Origin: CAYLNM01 sp964385045
GTDB lineage: Bacteria; Planctomycetota; Phycisphaerae; Phycisphaerales; SM1A02
DNA length: 54,013 nt
Assembly: GCA_964385045.1 (NCBI GenBank)
Contig: CAYLNM010000013.1
Location: forward strand, 1 to 54,013
Reading direction: 5' to 3'
The notes under the pieces were generated by a model. The model was not told where the DNA came from and did no database searches. It worked only from the letters and a program-made list of their open reading frames with translations. Positions 16,837 through 24,830 of the stretch are shown here, one piece after another. The stretch's first letter is position 1; every line of letters begins with the position of its first letter. Made by a program: the position numbers and the translations under genes.

Positions 16837-17039
16837 CCGCCGGGAGTGTCGGCGGGCGGCCGCGCGATGGGGCGGCCGGGCGCTGAGCGCCCGAGGGCCG
16901 GCCCGATCGGCCTGAGCGACCCGGCGGGACGATCGCGGGGACGAGCGTCCGGCCGGCCGGCCGGACGGACGGTCACCGGAGCGGGCCGACCGCGTCCTGG
17001 AGCCCATGAGAGGGTCCCCCGCCGGTCCCTCTGAGCCCC

Positions 17040-17062
17040 AATGCAACATAAGATGCATTATA
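17040..17062. promoter_or_regulatory. AT-rich dyad with an embedded consensus -10 in a convergent gap
   Basis: AATGCA-N8-TGCATT (17040-17059) is a perfect inverted repeat in an island that is about 70% A/T amid GC-rich DNA. On the minus strand 17057-17062 reads TATAAT. It lies 3' of both flanking genes, so it is not their promoter. No -35 match is evident. The 284-base gap 16837-17120 otherwise holds only CCGG-type repeats. Confidence 0.4.
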
Positions 17063-17120
17063 GGACCTTGGGGTTCGGGTCCGGGGAGGGGGGTTCGGGC
17101 GGGCGTGGCGGCCCGGCCGG

Positions 17121-18281
17121 TCAGGTCCCGGCCCGGGCGCCGCCATCGTCGCTCGCCGTCACGAGCCCGTCCACCACGGCGTCGATCCGGGCCACCGCGT
17201 TCGCGGCGCGGGCCGGCTCGAGGTGCCGCCGGATCGCGGCCCGCACCGCGTCCGGATCCGCCGGCGGCGACCACGGCGAGAGACCGCGGGCCACCGGCGG
17301 CAGCAGCTCCGGGTAGCTCAGCCGGTCCGGCAGCCACGGCAGGCAGCCCTCGAGCAGCGCCTCGACCACGGCGATCCCGAAGAACTCGTGCCGGGCCGTC
17401 GACAGCACCCAGTCGCACGATCGCAGCCGCCGGCGGTACGCCCGCTCGTCCGCCACGAACCCGTCGTGCTCCACGTCGTCGCCCAGCTCCGCCCGCAGGG
17501 TCTCGAGGGCCGGCGGGACGCGGGCGCGGCGCTCGCCGAGCAGCACCCAGCGGATCGGCGGCGCCTCGCCGCGGCGCGCCCGCCGCCGGGCCGCGCGGGC
17601 GAGCTCGAGCAGCTCGTCCGGTCCCTTGTCGTGCTCCCAGCGGTGCGGCCACGCCACGCGGATCGGGGCATCCGCCGCCGGATCGCCGCGCCGCGGCGCG
17701 CCCGCCGCGGGCGGCTCCACCGGCGGCCAGATCACCGTGCCGCACGAGGCGATCGCCTCCGGCGCGAACGCCGACGGCGGATCCGGATCGAGCCGTCGCA
17801 GCCGCATCGTTCGGACGCCGTCCGCGAGCGACCGGCGGTTCCAGTCGCTGTTCCAGATCACCGCGTCGGCCGCGGCGATCGAGGCGAGGTTCACGAGGAC
17901 CAGGTGCGCGTCGCGATCGTCGCCGCCCTCCGGGCCGGCCGGGTACGCGGCCTGGTTCTCGTGCATCAGGAGGATCGCCGGCGGCGGCCACGCGCGCCCG
18001 GCGGTCGTGCGCGGCCACGGCGGCCGTCGCAGCGCCGCGAGCAGGTCCGGCAGCGACAGCAGGCCCGCGGCGAGGATCGCGTCGAACCGCTCGCCCGCGT
18101 GCGGCGCCGCCCGCTCGGCGAGCGTGAACGCCCCCGTCCGCATGCGCCACCGCCACCCGCGGTCGGGCAGCGTCACCCACGTCCACGCGTGACGCGAGTG
18201 CCGTTCGATCGACCGGCGCACCGCGGCGTGCGAGCCGCCGTCCCACGGCTCGAAGGCGAGGATCCGTCGTCGCACGGACAT
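17121..18281 (-). CDS. GTDC1/DUF3524-type glycosyltransferase (tRNA-queuosine mannosyltransferase-like)
   Basis: 386 residues. The N-terminal domain has FEPWDGGSHAAVRRSIERHS, WTWVTLPDRGWRWRMR, LMHENQAAYP and VIWNSDWNRRSL, all DUF3524 hallmarks; the C-terminal GT-B half has AWPHRWEHDKGP, WVLLGER and the sugar-nucleotide segment STARHEFFGIAVVEALLEGCLPWLPDRLSYPELLP. Animal GTDC1 (QTMAN) adds mannose to queuosine in tRNA-Asp, and bacterial homologues are annotated by this relationship; activity here is not proven. A -10 TATCCT ends 8 nt before the ATG, with no Shine-Dalgarno, predicting a leaderless mRNA. It is divergent from the Fur-family gene. Confidence 0.85.
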   Translation of the reverse strand: MSVRRRILAFEPWDGGSHAAVRRSIERHSRHAWTWVTLPDRGWRWRMRTGAFTLAERAAPHAGERFDAILAAGLLSLPDLLAALRRPPWPRTTAGRAWPPPAILLMHENQAAYPAGPEGGDDRDAHLVLVNLASIAAADAVIWNSDWNRRSLADGVRTMRLRRLDPDPPSAFAPEAIASCGTVIWPPVEPPAAGAPRRGDPAADAPIRVAWPHRWEHDKGPDELLELARAARRRARRGEAPPIRWVLLGERRARVPPALETLRAELGDDVEHDGFVADERAYRRRLRSCDWVLSTARHEFFGIAVVEALLEGCLPWLPDRLSYPELLPPVARGLSPWSPPADPDAVRAAIRRHLEPARAANAVARIDAVVDGLVTASDDGGARAGT

Positions 18282-18289
18282 GGCGGCAG

Positions 18290-18295
18290 AGGATA
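18290..18295 (-). promoter_or_regulatory. -10 element for a near-leaderless glycosyltransferase mRNA
   Basis: Minus-strand TATCCT separated from the ATG by eight bases, so transcription should begin at or next to the start codon. Confidence 0.5.
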
Positions 18296-18503
18296 CGGCT
18301 CCCCGGTCGGCGAGGCCGTGGCCGCGTCTCGTCCGGCCGCCGCCCGCGTCGGTCCGACGTGGTCGCCGCCGCGTGCCGATCCGCTCGTCCCGCCGCGCCC
18401 GCCCGGCGTTCGCGGCCCGGGCGCGGCCGTGTCGTTCGTGCGGTCCGCCGCCCTCGGCCGCGCGTCGCGGGCCGTCGCGGGCCGTCGCGGGCCGAGGGTG
18501 CAC

Positions 18504-18509
18504 TACACT
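18504..18509 (+). promoter_or_regulatory. -10 element for a leaderless Fur-family mRNA
   Basis: TACACT followed by TGACCC and then ATG at 18516; a start site 7 nt past the hexamer is the A of the ATG itself. No ribosome-binding site is present. Confidence 0.55.
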
Positions 18510-18515
18510 TGACCC

Positions 18516-19115
18516 ATGCCGGATGCGTCCCGCGATCATGCCCGCATCGAGCCGCCCACCGCGCCCGCGACCCCGACGCCCCGGGTCGGGACGCCGGAGG
18601 CGATGGCCCCCCTGTGCTCGGTCTTCCGGCGGTCGCTCAAGGCCCAGAACCTCAAGTACACGCCCGAGCGGGCCGCGATCCTCGACGCGATCATCGAGCG
18701 GGACAGCGTCTTCGAGGCCGACGACCTGATCCAGGACCTCCGCGAGCGCGGCTTCCGGGTCTCCAAGGCCACGGTCTACCGCACGATCAAGCTGCTGCAG
18801 GAGGCCGGCATCATCACGCAGGCGCTGTTCGACAGTCGCCAGTCGTACTACCGGCTCATCTACGGCAAGGAGCCGCGCGACTACATCGTCTGCATGAAGA
18901 CCGGCCGCGTGATCGAGTTCACCGATCCCGAGCTCGTGCGGGTCCGCGAGCGGATCTGCCGCGAGCACGGCTGGGACCCCGTCGCCCACCGGTTCCAGAT
19001 CTACGCGATCAGCCCCGAGGGCGCCGCCGTCGACGACGACGCGGCGGTGCTCGAGCCCGAGGCCGACGCCGCCCACGACGACGGCGACCCCGATCGCGGT
19101 CCGGGAGCGGCCTGA
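18516..19115 (+). CDS. Fur-family transcriptional regulator lacking the CxxC zinc site
   Basis: 199 residues. Winged helix at ~30-105 (KAQNLKYTPERAAILDAI; GFRVSKATVYRTIKLLQEAG) and Fur dimerisation domain at ~110-170 (DYIVCMKTGRVIEFTDPELV; HRFQIYAISPEG). Typical Fur has HHDH before a CxxC structural zinc site; here the segment reads RDYIVCMKTGRVIEF, with only one cysteine and no upstream histidines, so the structural zinc is absent, while the Glu of VIEF and the later His of VAHRFQIY remain. The metal sensed cannot be assigned. The tail is acidic (DDDAAVLEPEADAAHDD), unusual for Fur. Leaderless start as described at 18504. Confidence 0.88.
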   Translation: MPDASRDHARIEPPTAPATPTPRVGTPEAMAPLCSVFRRSLKAQNLKYTPERAAILDAIIERDSVFEADDLIQDLRERGFRVSKATVYRTIKLLQEAGIITQALFDSRQSYYRLIYGKEPRDYIVCMKTGRVIEFTDPELVRVRERICREHGWDPVAHRFQIYAISPEGAAVDDDAAVLEPEADAAHDDGDPDRGPGAA

Positions 19116-19160
19116 GCGGCCTGAGCGGCCGCGACCGCCCCGCCGGACCGCGCCCGGCTG

Positions 19161-19247
19161 CCGCGCCGACTCGCCGCGCCGAACCGCAACGACGTACCAC
19201 CGCGCCGAATCGCCGCGCCGAGCCGCCGAACCGCCGCGCCGAGCCGG
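19161..19247. repeat. Degenerate CCGCGCCGA repeat array
   Basis: Between the convergent fur-family and tsaE genes the unit CCGCGCCGA(A/G/C) recurs about five times with small spacers (CCGCGCCGACT, CCGCGCCGAACC, CCGCGCCGAATC, CCGCGCCGAGCC...). Confidence 0.55.
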
Positions 19248-19256
19248 CCGGCCGCG

Positions 19257-19853
19257 TCAGTCGCCCGCCATCGCGGCGGTGAGGCGCGCATGAAGCCCTT
19301 CCGCCTCGGCCACCCCAGTGTGCGGCGCCCGCAGCGCGATCGTCCGTGACGTGCCGATCTCCGCGAGGTCCGCGGAGCCGCCCGCCCCGGCCCCCGCCGG
19401 CGCGATCTCCAGCCACGCCGCGTCCGGCGGCATCGCCGCCTCGATCCGCGAGGCCCACTCGATCACCGTGACCACGCCGGGGGCGCCGGCGAGCTCGTCC
19501 CAGCCGAGGCCGTCGACCGCGCCCGGCCCGTCGAGGCGCCAGGCGTCGACGTGGGCGAGGACGAGCTCGTTCGGGCCGTCGTACTCCTGCACGAGCACGA
19601 AGCTCGGGCTCGACACCACCGCGGGGTCGATGCCCATGCCCGCCGCGATGCCGCGCACGAGGCGGGTCTTGCCGGCGCCGAGCGGTCCCTCGAGACCGAC
19701 GACGTCGCCGCCCCGCAACGCGGCGCCGAGCCGCCGGCCCAGCGCGTCGGTGGCCGATTCGTCATCGACGCGGACCGACCGCGCGGTCGCGTGCGCTCCC
19801 CCCTCGTCCGCCCTGCCGGCGGCCGGCTCGGCCCGAGCGTCCCGGTCGCTCAC
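19257..19853 (-). CDS. tsaE: tRNA threonylcarbamoyladenosine biosynthesis ATPase TsaE
   Basis: 198 residues. Walker A at residues 56-63 (GPLGAGKT), then SPSFVLVQEYDG, LAHVDAWRLDG and VVTVIEWASRIEAAMP, the ordered TsaE signatures. It is the ATPase that supports the TsaB-TsaD complex making t6A37 in tRNAs reading ANN codons, in the cytoplasm. About 25 extra residues precede the core and ~20 follow it. The start is GTG 19853, overlapping the thiL stop (GTGA), so tsaE is translated from the thiL transcript. Confidence 0.92.
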   Translation of the reverse strand: MSDRDARAEPAAGRADEGGAHATARSVRVDDESATDALGRRLGAALRGGDVVGLEGPLGAGKTRLVRGIAAGMGIDPAVVSSPSFVLVQEYDGPNELVLAHVDAWRLDGPGAVDGLGWDELAGAPGVVTVIEWASRIEAAMPPDAAWLEIAPAGAGAGGSADLAEIGTSRTIALRAPHTGVAEAEGLHARLTAAMAGD

Positions 19854-20818
19854 GCTGCGCCTCCGGCGTCGCGCCCCGGCGTCTCGTCCTCGCCCGCGTG
19901 ATCCCAGCCGAGCTCGGCCACGTCGACGAGCTCGTCGCCGTCCTCGGCCGACGTGCGGAGCCGGACGGCGCCGGCGGGCCGGTCCGGGGCGTCCGGGGCC
20001 AGCACGCGGCCGATGACCGTGACCGGCACGCCGCCGGCCGCGCCCGGCGGATCGCCGGCGATCGCCGCGAGCAGCTCGTAGTCCTCGCCGTCGCCGACCG
20101 CTCCCCGCCAGTCGACGCCCTCGTTCCGCGGCAGCCGGTCGGCGTCGAGCTCCAGGGCCACGCCCGAGGCGCGGGCCACCCGGGCGGCGTCGCGTCCCAG
20201 CCCGTCGCTGAGGTCGATCAGGGCGTGGAGCCGGTCGCCGAGGGCGGCGGCGAGCTCGAGGCCGGCCGCCACGCGGGGCTCGAAGTCGAGGTGCCGCCCC
20301 CCGCCGTCGGGGTCCAGGGAGCCGCCGAGCCGGCCGGTCACGCACAGCGCATCGCCGGGCCGAGCCCCGGAACGGCGCACGATGCCCGCCGGTCCCGGGA
20401 TGCCGAGGACCGTGATCGAGAGCACGAGCCGATCCGACGGTGCCGCGTGGATCGCGATGTCGCCACCGACGAGCGGGGCCTCCAGCCGCTCGGCGGCCCG
20501 CCGGACGGCCTCGAACAGCTCCGTCGCCCGGGCCTCGCCGAAGCCCGCGGGCAGCGCCACCGACGCCAGCGAGGCCCACGGCCGCCCCGCCATCGCGGCG
20601 ACGTCGCTCACGCAGCGGGCCATGGCCTTCCAGCCCACGTCCCGCAGGTCGTGCCGGGCGAGGTCCACGTGCCGGCCGTCGACGACCTGGTCGACCCCAA
20701 GGAGGACCGGGCCGGCGGGCACGTCCACCGCCGCCAGGTCGTCGCCGGGCGGCAGCACGACGTGTCCCGGGAGGCCCGTGGGCCGGGTCACGTGGTCCAG
20801 AAGGCGCGATTCGCGCAT
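19850..20818 (-). CDS. thiL: Thiamine-monophosphate kinase ThiL
   Basis: 322 residues. The ATP/Mg motifs of ThiL/PurM-type kinases are clear: PPGDDLAAVDVP near residue 24, GVDQVVDGRHVD, VGWKAMARCVSDVAAMAG, LVGGDIAIH, VTGRLGGS, DLSDGLGRDAARVA and VGDGEDYELLAAI. It phosphorylates thiamine phosphate to thiamine diphosphate with ATP. The ATG at 20818 has GGAG six bases upstream and gives the usual MRESRLLDHV beginning; in-frame starts further up lack homology. A minus-strand GATTAT hexamer at 20912-20917 could be its -10, with an ~87-nt leader. No TPP riboswitch was recognised. Confidence 0.93.
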   Translation of the reverse strand: MRESRLLDHVTRPTGLPGHVVLPPGDDLAAVDVPAGPVLLGVDQVVDGRHVDLARHDLRDVGWKAMARCVSDVAAMAGRPWASLASVALPAGFGEARATELFEAVRRAAERLEAPLVGGDIAIHAAPSDRLVLSITVLGIPGPAGIVRRSGARPGDALCVTGRLGGSLDPDGGGRHLDFEPRVAAGLELAAALGDRLHALIDLSDGLGRDAARVARASGVALELDADRLPRNEGVDWRGAVGDGEDYELLAAIAGDPPGAAGGVPVTVIGRVLAPDAPDRPAGAVRLRTSAEDGDELVDVAELGWDHAGEDETPGRDAGGAA

Positions 20819-20885
20819 CGAGGCTCCGTGATCGTGCGGAGGCTCGCCCCGTGCGAGCATTCGGAGAGCGAAAGATGACCGGATG

Positions 20886-21256
20886 TTGAAGAATCGACGG
20901 AGACGTGCACGATAATCCGGGTGACGTCGGTTGGTCCGGAGAAACCCGGCCCCGCCGAGTCGGAGCGGCGAGGAACGGCTCACGACCGTCCACCCCGCCG
21001 GGCCTCCAGGATCCCGTTCACCCCCCCGCCGCCGCATCGCGATGGCTCGGCGGCACAGGACGACCAGGAGCCGAACGAGCCACCCACGACGGCGAACCCG
21101 CACCGGATCACGGTCGTAGTGAGATCCCGAGCGGACGAGCACGTCCGGGCAGGCGCCTCGGGGCACGCACCGCTCCTTCCGGAACGACCTTCTTTCCTCC
21201 TTTCTTCTTTCTCCTCCTTCGCCGTCCCGGCCTTCTGGCCGGGGCGGCGAGTTTTT
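20886..21256 (+). ncRNA. Candidate intergenic RNA with promoter-like and terminator-like ends
   Basis: On the strand opposite to both neighbours, TTGAAG (20886-20891) is followed after 19 bases by GATAAT (20911-20916), a good -10. About 310 bases later a 12-bp stem (21221-21232 with 21237-21248, one G-U pair, TTCT loop) is followed by GAG and five Ts (21252-21256). A transcript of about 330 nt is predicted, with the pyrimidine tract immediately before the terminator. The 19-base spacer is longer than ideal, and the hairpin could instead serve waaA on the other strand, so this is tentative. Confidence 0.3.
21221..21256 (+). terminator. Intrinsic terminator with T tract (+ strand)
   Basis: 12-bp GC-rich stem, TTCT tetraloop, then GAG-TTTTT. 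It is the only hairpin I found in the window with a T run on its 3' side. Confidence 0.55.
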
Positions 21257-21304
21257 GGGCCGCTCGATGTCCGGCGATGCCCGGCGCCGCGGCCTCCTCG
21301 CCCC

Positions 21305-22735
21305 TCAGGGCGGGGCGGTTCCGGGGCCAGCGGCATCTGCCGGGCGGTTGCCCACCGCCGCGAAGGCCTCGGGTCCGGCGCCGCGGCCGGACCGTCCCGC
21401 CTCGGCCGCCCCGGCCGCCCCGGCCGCCCCGGCCGCTCCGGGCACCCCGGCCGTCGTGTCGTCGCGGCGCCCGGCCCGCGAGGGCAGCGCCCGTCGAACG
21501 ATGGCCGCATGCCGCGCCGCCGCCCCCTGGTGGGCGCGGATGACCGCCCGGCCACGGTCCGCCAGGGCGTGCCGCGCATCCGGGTCGGCGAGCAGGCGCT
21601 CGATCGTCTCCCGCAGCGCCCCGGCCTCGACCTGCAGCAGCCCGCCCCCGGCGAGCAGCTCCTCGGTGACGGCCGCGAAGTCGTCGGTCCGCGGCCCGAC
21701 GACGACCGGCTTGCCGAGGCCCACCGGCTCCATCATGTCCGAGCCGTGGAGCCGTCCGAAGGTCCGGCCGACGATCACCACGTCCGCGAGCGCGTAGGCG
21801 GGTCGCAGCTCGCCGATCGTGTCGAGGACGAAGCGTCCCGTGTCGCTGCCGCACGCCCCGTGTGAGCGGCGGACCGATCCCGGCAGGTCGCGGGCGACCT
21901 GCTCGCCCCACTCGGGACGGCGCGGGGCCATGAGGAGCTGGGCCCGGTCGCCCACCGCCTCGTCGATCAGTCGCGTCTCGTCGGGCGCGGTGGAGCCGGC
22001 GACGACGAGCGGGCGGCGGCGGTCGATCCCGAGCGCGGCGGCGAGCTCCTCGGAGCCCGGTACCTCGTCGGCGATCGTCGCGCGGTCCCACTTCATCGTG
22101 CCGGTCACCTCGATGCGGTCGGCCGGCACGCCGACCTCGGCGAAGCGGTCGGCGGTCGGTCGGTCCTGCACGCCACAGGCCGCGAGCCGTCCGAACGCGG
22201 GGGCGACGAGGCGGCGCACGCGCCGGTACTGCTTCAGGCTGCGATCGGTCAGCCGGCCGTTGACGACCACCACCGGCACCCCGCGCCGGCGCGCCTCGTC
22301 CACCATCGTCGGCCAGACCTCGAGCTCCACGAGCACCAGCACGTCGGGATCCGCCCGGCGCAGCCAGCGGCGGGCGAAGGCGTGCAGGGCGACGGGCGTG
22401 CGGATCACCGGATGGCGATCGCCCGCGACCTGGCGGGCGCGGGCGACCCCGGTGTCGGTGGTCGAGGAGAGGACGACCTCCAACGGACCGCCCGGGGCGT
22501 CCGGCCGCGCGAGCTCCTCGAGCATCGGTGCGGCGGCCGCGACCTCGCCCACCGAGACCGCGTGCACGAGGACGCGGGGACGGCGCGGTCCGGGACCGCG
22601 GGGCACCGCGGGGCCGAAGCCGAGCCGGCCGGGCCAGTCCGTTCGCCACGTGCCGCGGCGGATCATGCGAGCGATCCACCACGGGGCGGCGAGCAGCAGC
22701 GCCCCGGCGGCGAGCAGGTCGGCGAGGATCCGCAT
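21305..22735 (-). CDS. waaA: 3-deoxy-D-manno-octulosonic acid (Kdo) transferase
   Basis: 476 residues. An N-terminal membrane helix (ADLLAAGALLLAAPWW) precedes the GT-B domains with HAVSVGEVAAAAP (general-base Glu64), LVLVELEVWPTMVDEARRRG, VTGTMKWD and GRTFGRLHGSDMMEPVGLGKPVVVGPRTDDF, all WaaA signatures. It transfers Kdo from CMP-Kdo to lipid A precursor at the inner-membrane inner face, evidence for an LPS-type outer membrane. The last ~50 residues contain a 9-bp repeat encoding GAAGAAGAAGAA and lie beyond the family's normal end. A -10 TACACT ends eight bases before the ATG, predicting a leaderless mRNA. Confidence 0.93.
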   Translation of the reverse strand: MRILADLLAAGALLLAAPWWIARMIRRGTWRTDWPGRLGFGPAVPRGPGPRRPRVLVHAVSVGEVAAAAPMLEELARPDAPGGPLEVVLSSTTDTGVARARQVAGDRHPVIRTPVALHAFARRWLRRADPDVLVLVELEVWPTMVDEARRRGVPVVVVNGRLTDRSLKQYRRVRRLVAPAFGRLAACGVQDRPTADRFAEVGVPADRIEVTGTMKWDRATIADEVPGSEELAAALGIDRRRPLVVAGSTAPDETRLIDEAVGDRAQLLMAPRRPEWGEQVARDLPGSVRRSHGACGSDTGRFVLDTIGELRPAYALADVVIVGRTFGRLHGSDMMEPVGLGKPVVVGPRTDDFAAVTEELLAGGGLLQVEAGALRETIERLLADPDARHALADRGRAVIRAHQGAAARHAAIVRRALPSRAGRRDDTTAGVPGAAGAAGAAGAAEAGRSGRGAGPEAFAAVGNRPADAAGPGTAPP

Positions 22736-22743
22736 GAGCGGCG

Positions 22744-22749
22744 AGTGTA
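22744..22749 (-). promoter_or_regulatory. -10 element for a near-leaderless waaA mRNA
   Basis: Minus-strand TACACT, eight bases before the waaA ATG, with no ribosome-binding site between them. Confidence 0.5.
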
Positions 22750-22875
22750 CGCGAGCGGCGGTCGCGGGCGGTCGCGAGCGGTCCCGGACGGGCGCGGTCC
22801 GCGGGGCGGATCGCCCTCCGGTCCACCGCCCACGCCCGCGTCGCCCGGTTCCCGAGGCGAACGGGAGCCCGTCCC

Positions 22876-22881
22876 TATACT
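22876..22881 (+). promoter_or_regulatory. -10 element for the rhomboid gene
   Basis: TATACT, nine bases before the ATG at 22891. The intervening CGCCCCGCC has no Shine-Dalgarno, so the leader is at most about 3 nt. Confidence 0.5.
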
Positions 22882-22890
22882 CGCCCCGCC

Positions 22891-24105
22891 ATGCTGATCC
22901 CGATCCGCACCAGCCGCGAGCTCAAGCGCCGTCCCCGCGTCACCGGGGCGCTGGTCGTGGCGAACATGGTGATCCACCTGCTCGCGCTGGTCCTCGTCGG
23001 CGGCGGGTCGCTCGATCACGACCGGCTGATCGAGCTCGGCGCCCTGTCGCGCACCGACTTCAAGCCGTGGACGCTGCTGACGTACCAGTTCCTGCACGAT
23101 CAGGGCTCGATCTGGCACCTCGCGTTCAACATGCTGTTCCTGTGGGTGTTCGGGGCTCCGGTGGAGGATCGGCTGGGCCGGGTCGGCTTCGCGTCGTTCT
23201 ACCTCGCCGGCGGCGTCGCGGCCGGCCTCGCCCACGTCGCGTGGTCGGCGGCGCCGGTCATCGGCGCCTCGGGCGCGGTGGCGGCGGTCACGGGCGCCTT
23301 CGCCGCCCTCGCCCCGCGGGCCCGCGTCCTGGTGCTGGTCTTCTTCTTCATCATCGGGACCTTCGCGGTGCCCGCGCTGTGGTTCGTGGCGTTCTACGTC
23401 GCGATCGACTTCCTGCGGAGCGTGGGCGACCTGCTCGGGGGCGGCAGCCGCGTGGCGTACGTCGCCCACCTCGCGGGCTACGCCTTCGGCTTCGGCGTGG
23501 CGGTCGCCCTGCTCGCGACCCGGAAGCTGCCGCGGGACGACTTCGACATCTGGTTCATCTTCAAGCAGTCGCGGCGACGGGCGGCCTTCCGCCGCGCGAC
23601 CTCGGGCTCGGTCGCCGGCCCGTGGGAGTCCGCCTCCGCCGACACCGGACGACGGCTCGGGGAGCGGGCGAGGAAGACGGCCCCGGTCGACGACGCCCCC
23701 CCGCCGGATCCCGAGGTCGCCGCGGCCCGGCGGCGCATCGAGGAGCTGGTGGTCGAGCACCGACTGCCCGAGGCGGCCGAGGCCTACGCGGAGCTCCTCG
23801 CCGAGCACCCCGAGACCGTGCTCACGGCCGACCGCCAGGTGGACGTGGCCAGCCAGCTGCACGCCGAAGGCCGGGAGCAGGAGGCGGGGACGGCGTACGA
23901 GCTCATGATCGACCGCTACCCCGCCCACCCGCGGACGCCCGAGGTGCGGCTGCTGCTCGCCGCCCTCTACGTCCGCTCGCTCGGCCGGGCCGAGGACGCC
24001 CTGCCGCTGCTCGAGCGGGCGCGGTCGGGACGCCTCGGCGAGGATCACCGCGCGCTCGTGGACGCCCTCGAGGCCGAGGCGCAGGCGGCCGGCGTCGACC
24101 GGTGA
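22891..24105 (+). CDS. Rhomboid-family intramembrane serine protease with C-terminal helical repeats
   Basis: 404 residues. Six-helix rhomboid core at ~15-215: HLAFNMLFLWVFGAPVED, catalytic GAS127GAVAAVTGAF and catalytic His193 in VAHLAGYAFGFGV, giving the Ser-His dyad. Residues ~245-400 are a soluble helical domain that looks TPR-like (RRRIEELVVEHRLPEAAEAYAELLAEHPETV; AGTAYELMIDRYPAHPRTPEVRLLLAALYV). Cleaves single-pass membrane proteins within the bilayer; substrate unknown. The stop overlaps the trpF GTG, an odd functional pairing. Confidence 0.92.
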   Translation: MLIPIRTSRELKRRPRVTGALVVANMVIHLLALVLVGGGSLDHDRLIELGALSRTDFKPWTLLTYQFLHDQGSIWHLAFNMLFLWVFGAPVEDRLGRVGFASFYLAGGVAAGLAHVAWSAAPVIGASGAVAAVTGAFAALAPRARVLVLVFFFIIGTFAVPALWFVAFYVAIDFLRSVGDLLGGGSRVAYVAHLAGYAFGFGVAVALLATRKLPRDDFDIWFIFKQSRRRAAFRRATSGSVAGPWESASADTGRRLGERARKTAPVDDAPPPDPEVAAARRRIEELVVEHRLPEAAEAYAELLAEHPETVLTADRQVDVASQLHAEGREQEAGTAYELMIDRYPAHPRTPEVRLLLAALYVRSLGRAEDALPLLERARSGRLGEDHRALVDALEAEAQAAGVDR

Positions 24106-24782
24106 CGAGGGGCGGGCCGATCGCGGACCCGGCGCACCGTCCGGCCGCGGCTCCCCGCGTCCGGACCCGCGTCAAGATCTGCGGGCTGCGGGAGGCCGAG
24201 ATGGTGCGGCGGGCGGCGACGCTCGGAGCCGATGCGGTCGGCTTCGTGGTCGCGGACGCCAGTCCCCGGCGGGTGACCGTCGAGGCGGTGCACCAGCTCG
24301 TCGCGGCCACGCCCCCCGGCGTCACGCCGGTGGTGGTGCTGCGGGACCAGCCGGATCATCCCGTCCTCGCGGGCCGGGTGCCCGGCGTCGTGGCCCAGCT
24401 CCACGGCGGGGAGGACGAGGCGGCGTGCGCCGCGGCGCGGGCGGCGACGGGGCGGCTCGTCGTCCGCGGGTTCGCGTTCGACCCCGAGGCCGTCGCCCGG
24501 TGGGACGCCTGCCCCGACGTCGGCCTGCTGCTGGTCGACGGTCCGCGGCCGGGCTCGGGCGAGGCCTTCGACCACGCGGACCTCGCGGCGCGGCTGCCGG
24601 AGCTCCGGACGCCGGTCGCGCTCGCCGGCGGCCTCGCTCCCGACACGGTGGCCGGCGCGATCGCGGGCGTCCGCCCGTGGATGGTCGACGTGAGCAGCGG
24701 CGTCGAGCGGCGCCGCGGGGAGAAGGACCCGGAGCTTCTCGCGGCATTCCTGGGCGCCGTCGCCGCCGCGGACCGCGGCTGA
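24102..24782 (+). CDS. trpF: Phosphoribosylanthranilate isomerase
   Basis: 226 residues. VKICGLREAEMVRRAATLGADAVGFV holds the catalytic Cys; QLHGGED, LLVDG, GSGEAFDH (catalytic Asp region) and LAGGLAPDTVAGAI, VDVSSGVE follow as in TrpF. It converts N-(5-phosphoribosyl)anthranilate to CdRP in tryptophan synthesis. GTG 24102 overlaps the rhomboid stop and adds ~23 residues (TRGGPIADPAHRP...) before the usual beginning; no later in-frame ATG precedes the core. trpE lies 7 kb away, so tryptophan genes are dispersed here. Confidence 0.93.
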   Translation: MTRGGPIADPAHRPAAAPRVRTRVKICGLREAEMVRRAATLGADAVGFVVADASPRRVTVEAVHQLVAATPPGVTPVVVLRDQPDHPVLAGRVPGVVAQLHGGEDEAACAAARAATGRLVVRGFAFDPEAVARWDACPDVGLLLVDGPRPGSGEAFDHADLAARLPELRTPVALAGGLAPDTVAGAIAGVRPWMVDVSSGVERRRGEKDPELLAAFLGAVAAADRG

Positions 24783-24830
24783 GGACCCGCGGCCGGAGCC
24801 CCGCGCCGCCGCCCTCCACCGACCGCGCGC

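Larger units (their letters stand above)
20819..21304. other. Gene-free stretch between thiL and waaA
   Basis: About 490 bases with no convincing coding frame on either strand. It holds a + strand promoter-like sequence, a 33-base uninterrupted pyrimidine tract (21188-21220) and a classical terminator-like hairpin with a T run, listed separately as a candidate RNA gene. Confidence 0.6.

Noticed and set aside
17041..17316. A 91-codon + strand frame starting MQHKMHYRTLG
   Set aside because: It runs into the antisense of the glycosyltransferase gene, with no ribosome site and no conserved features; only its AT-rich start is unusual.
19161..19247. CRISPR array
   Set aside because: Units are about 9-12 bases, degenerate and without unique spacers; no cas genes.
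19850..20900. TPP riboswitch upstream of thiL
   Set aside because: No CUGAGA-type core or matching helix arrangement was found in 20819-20930.
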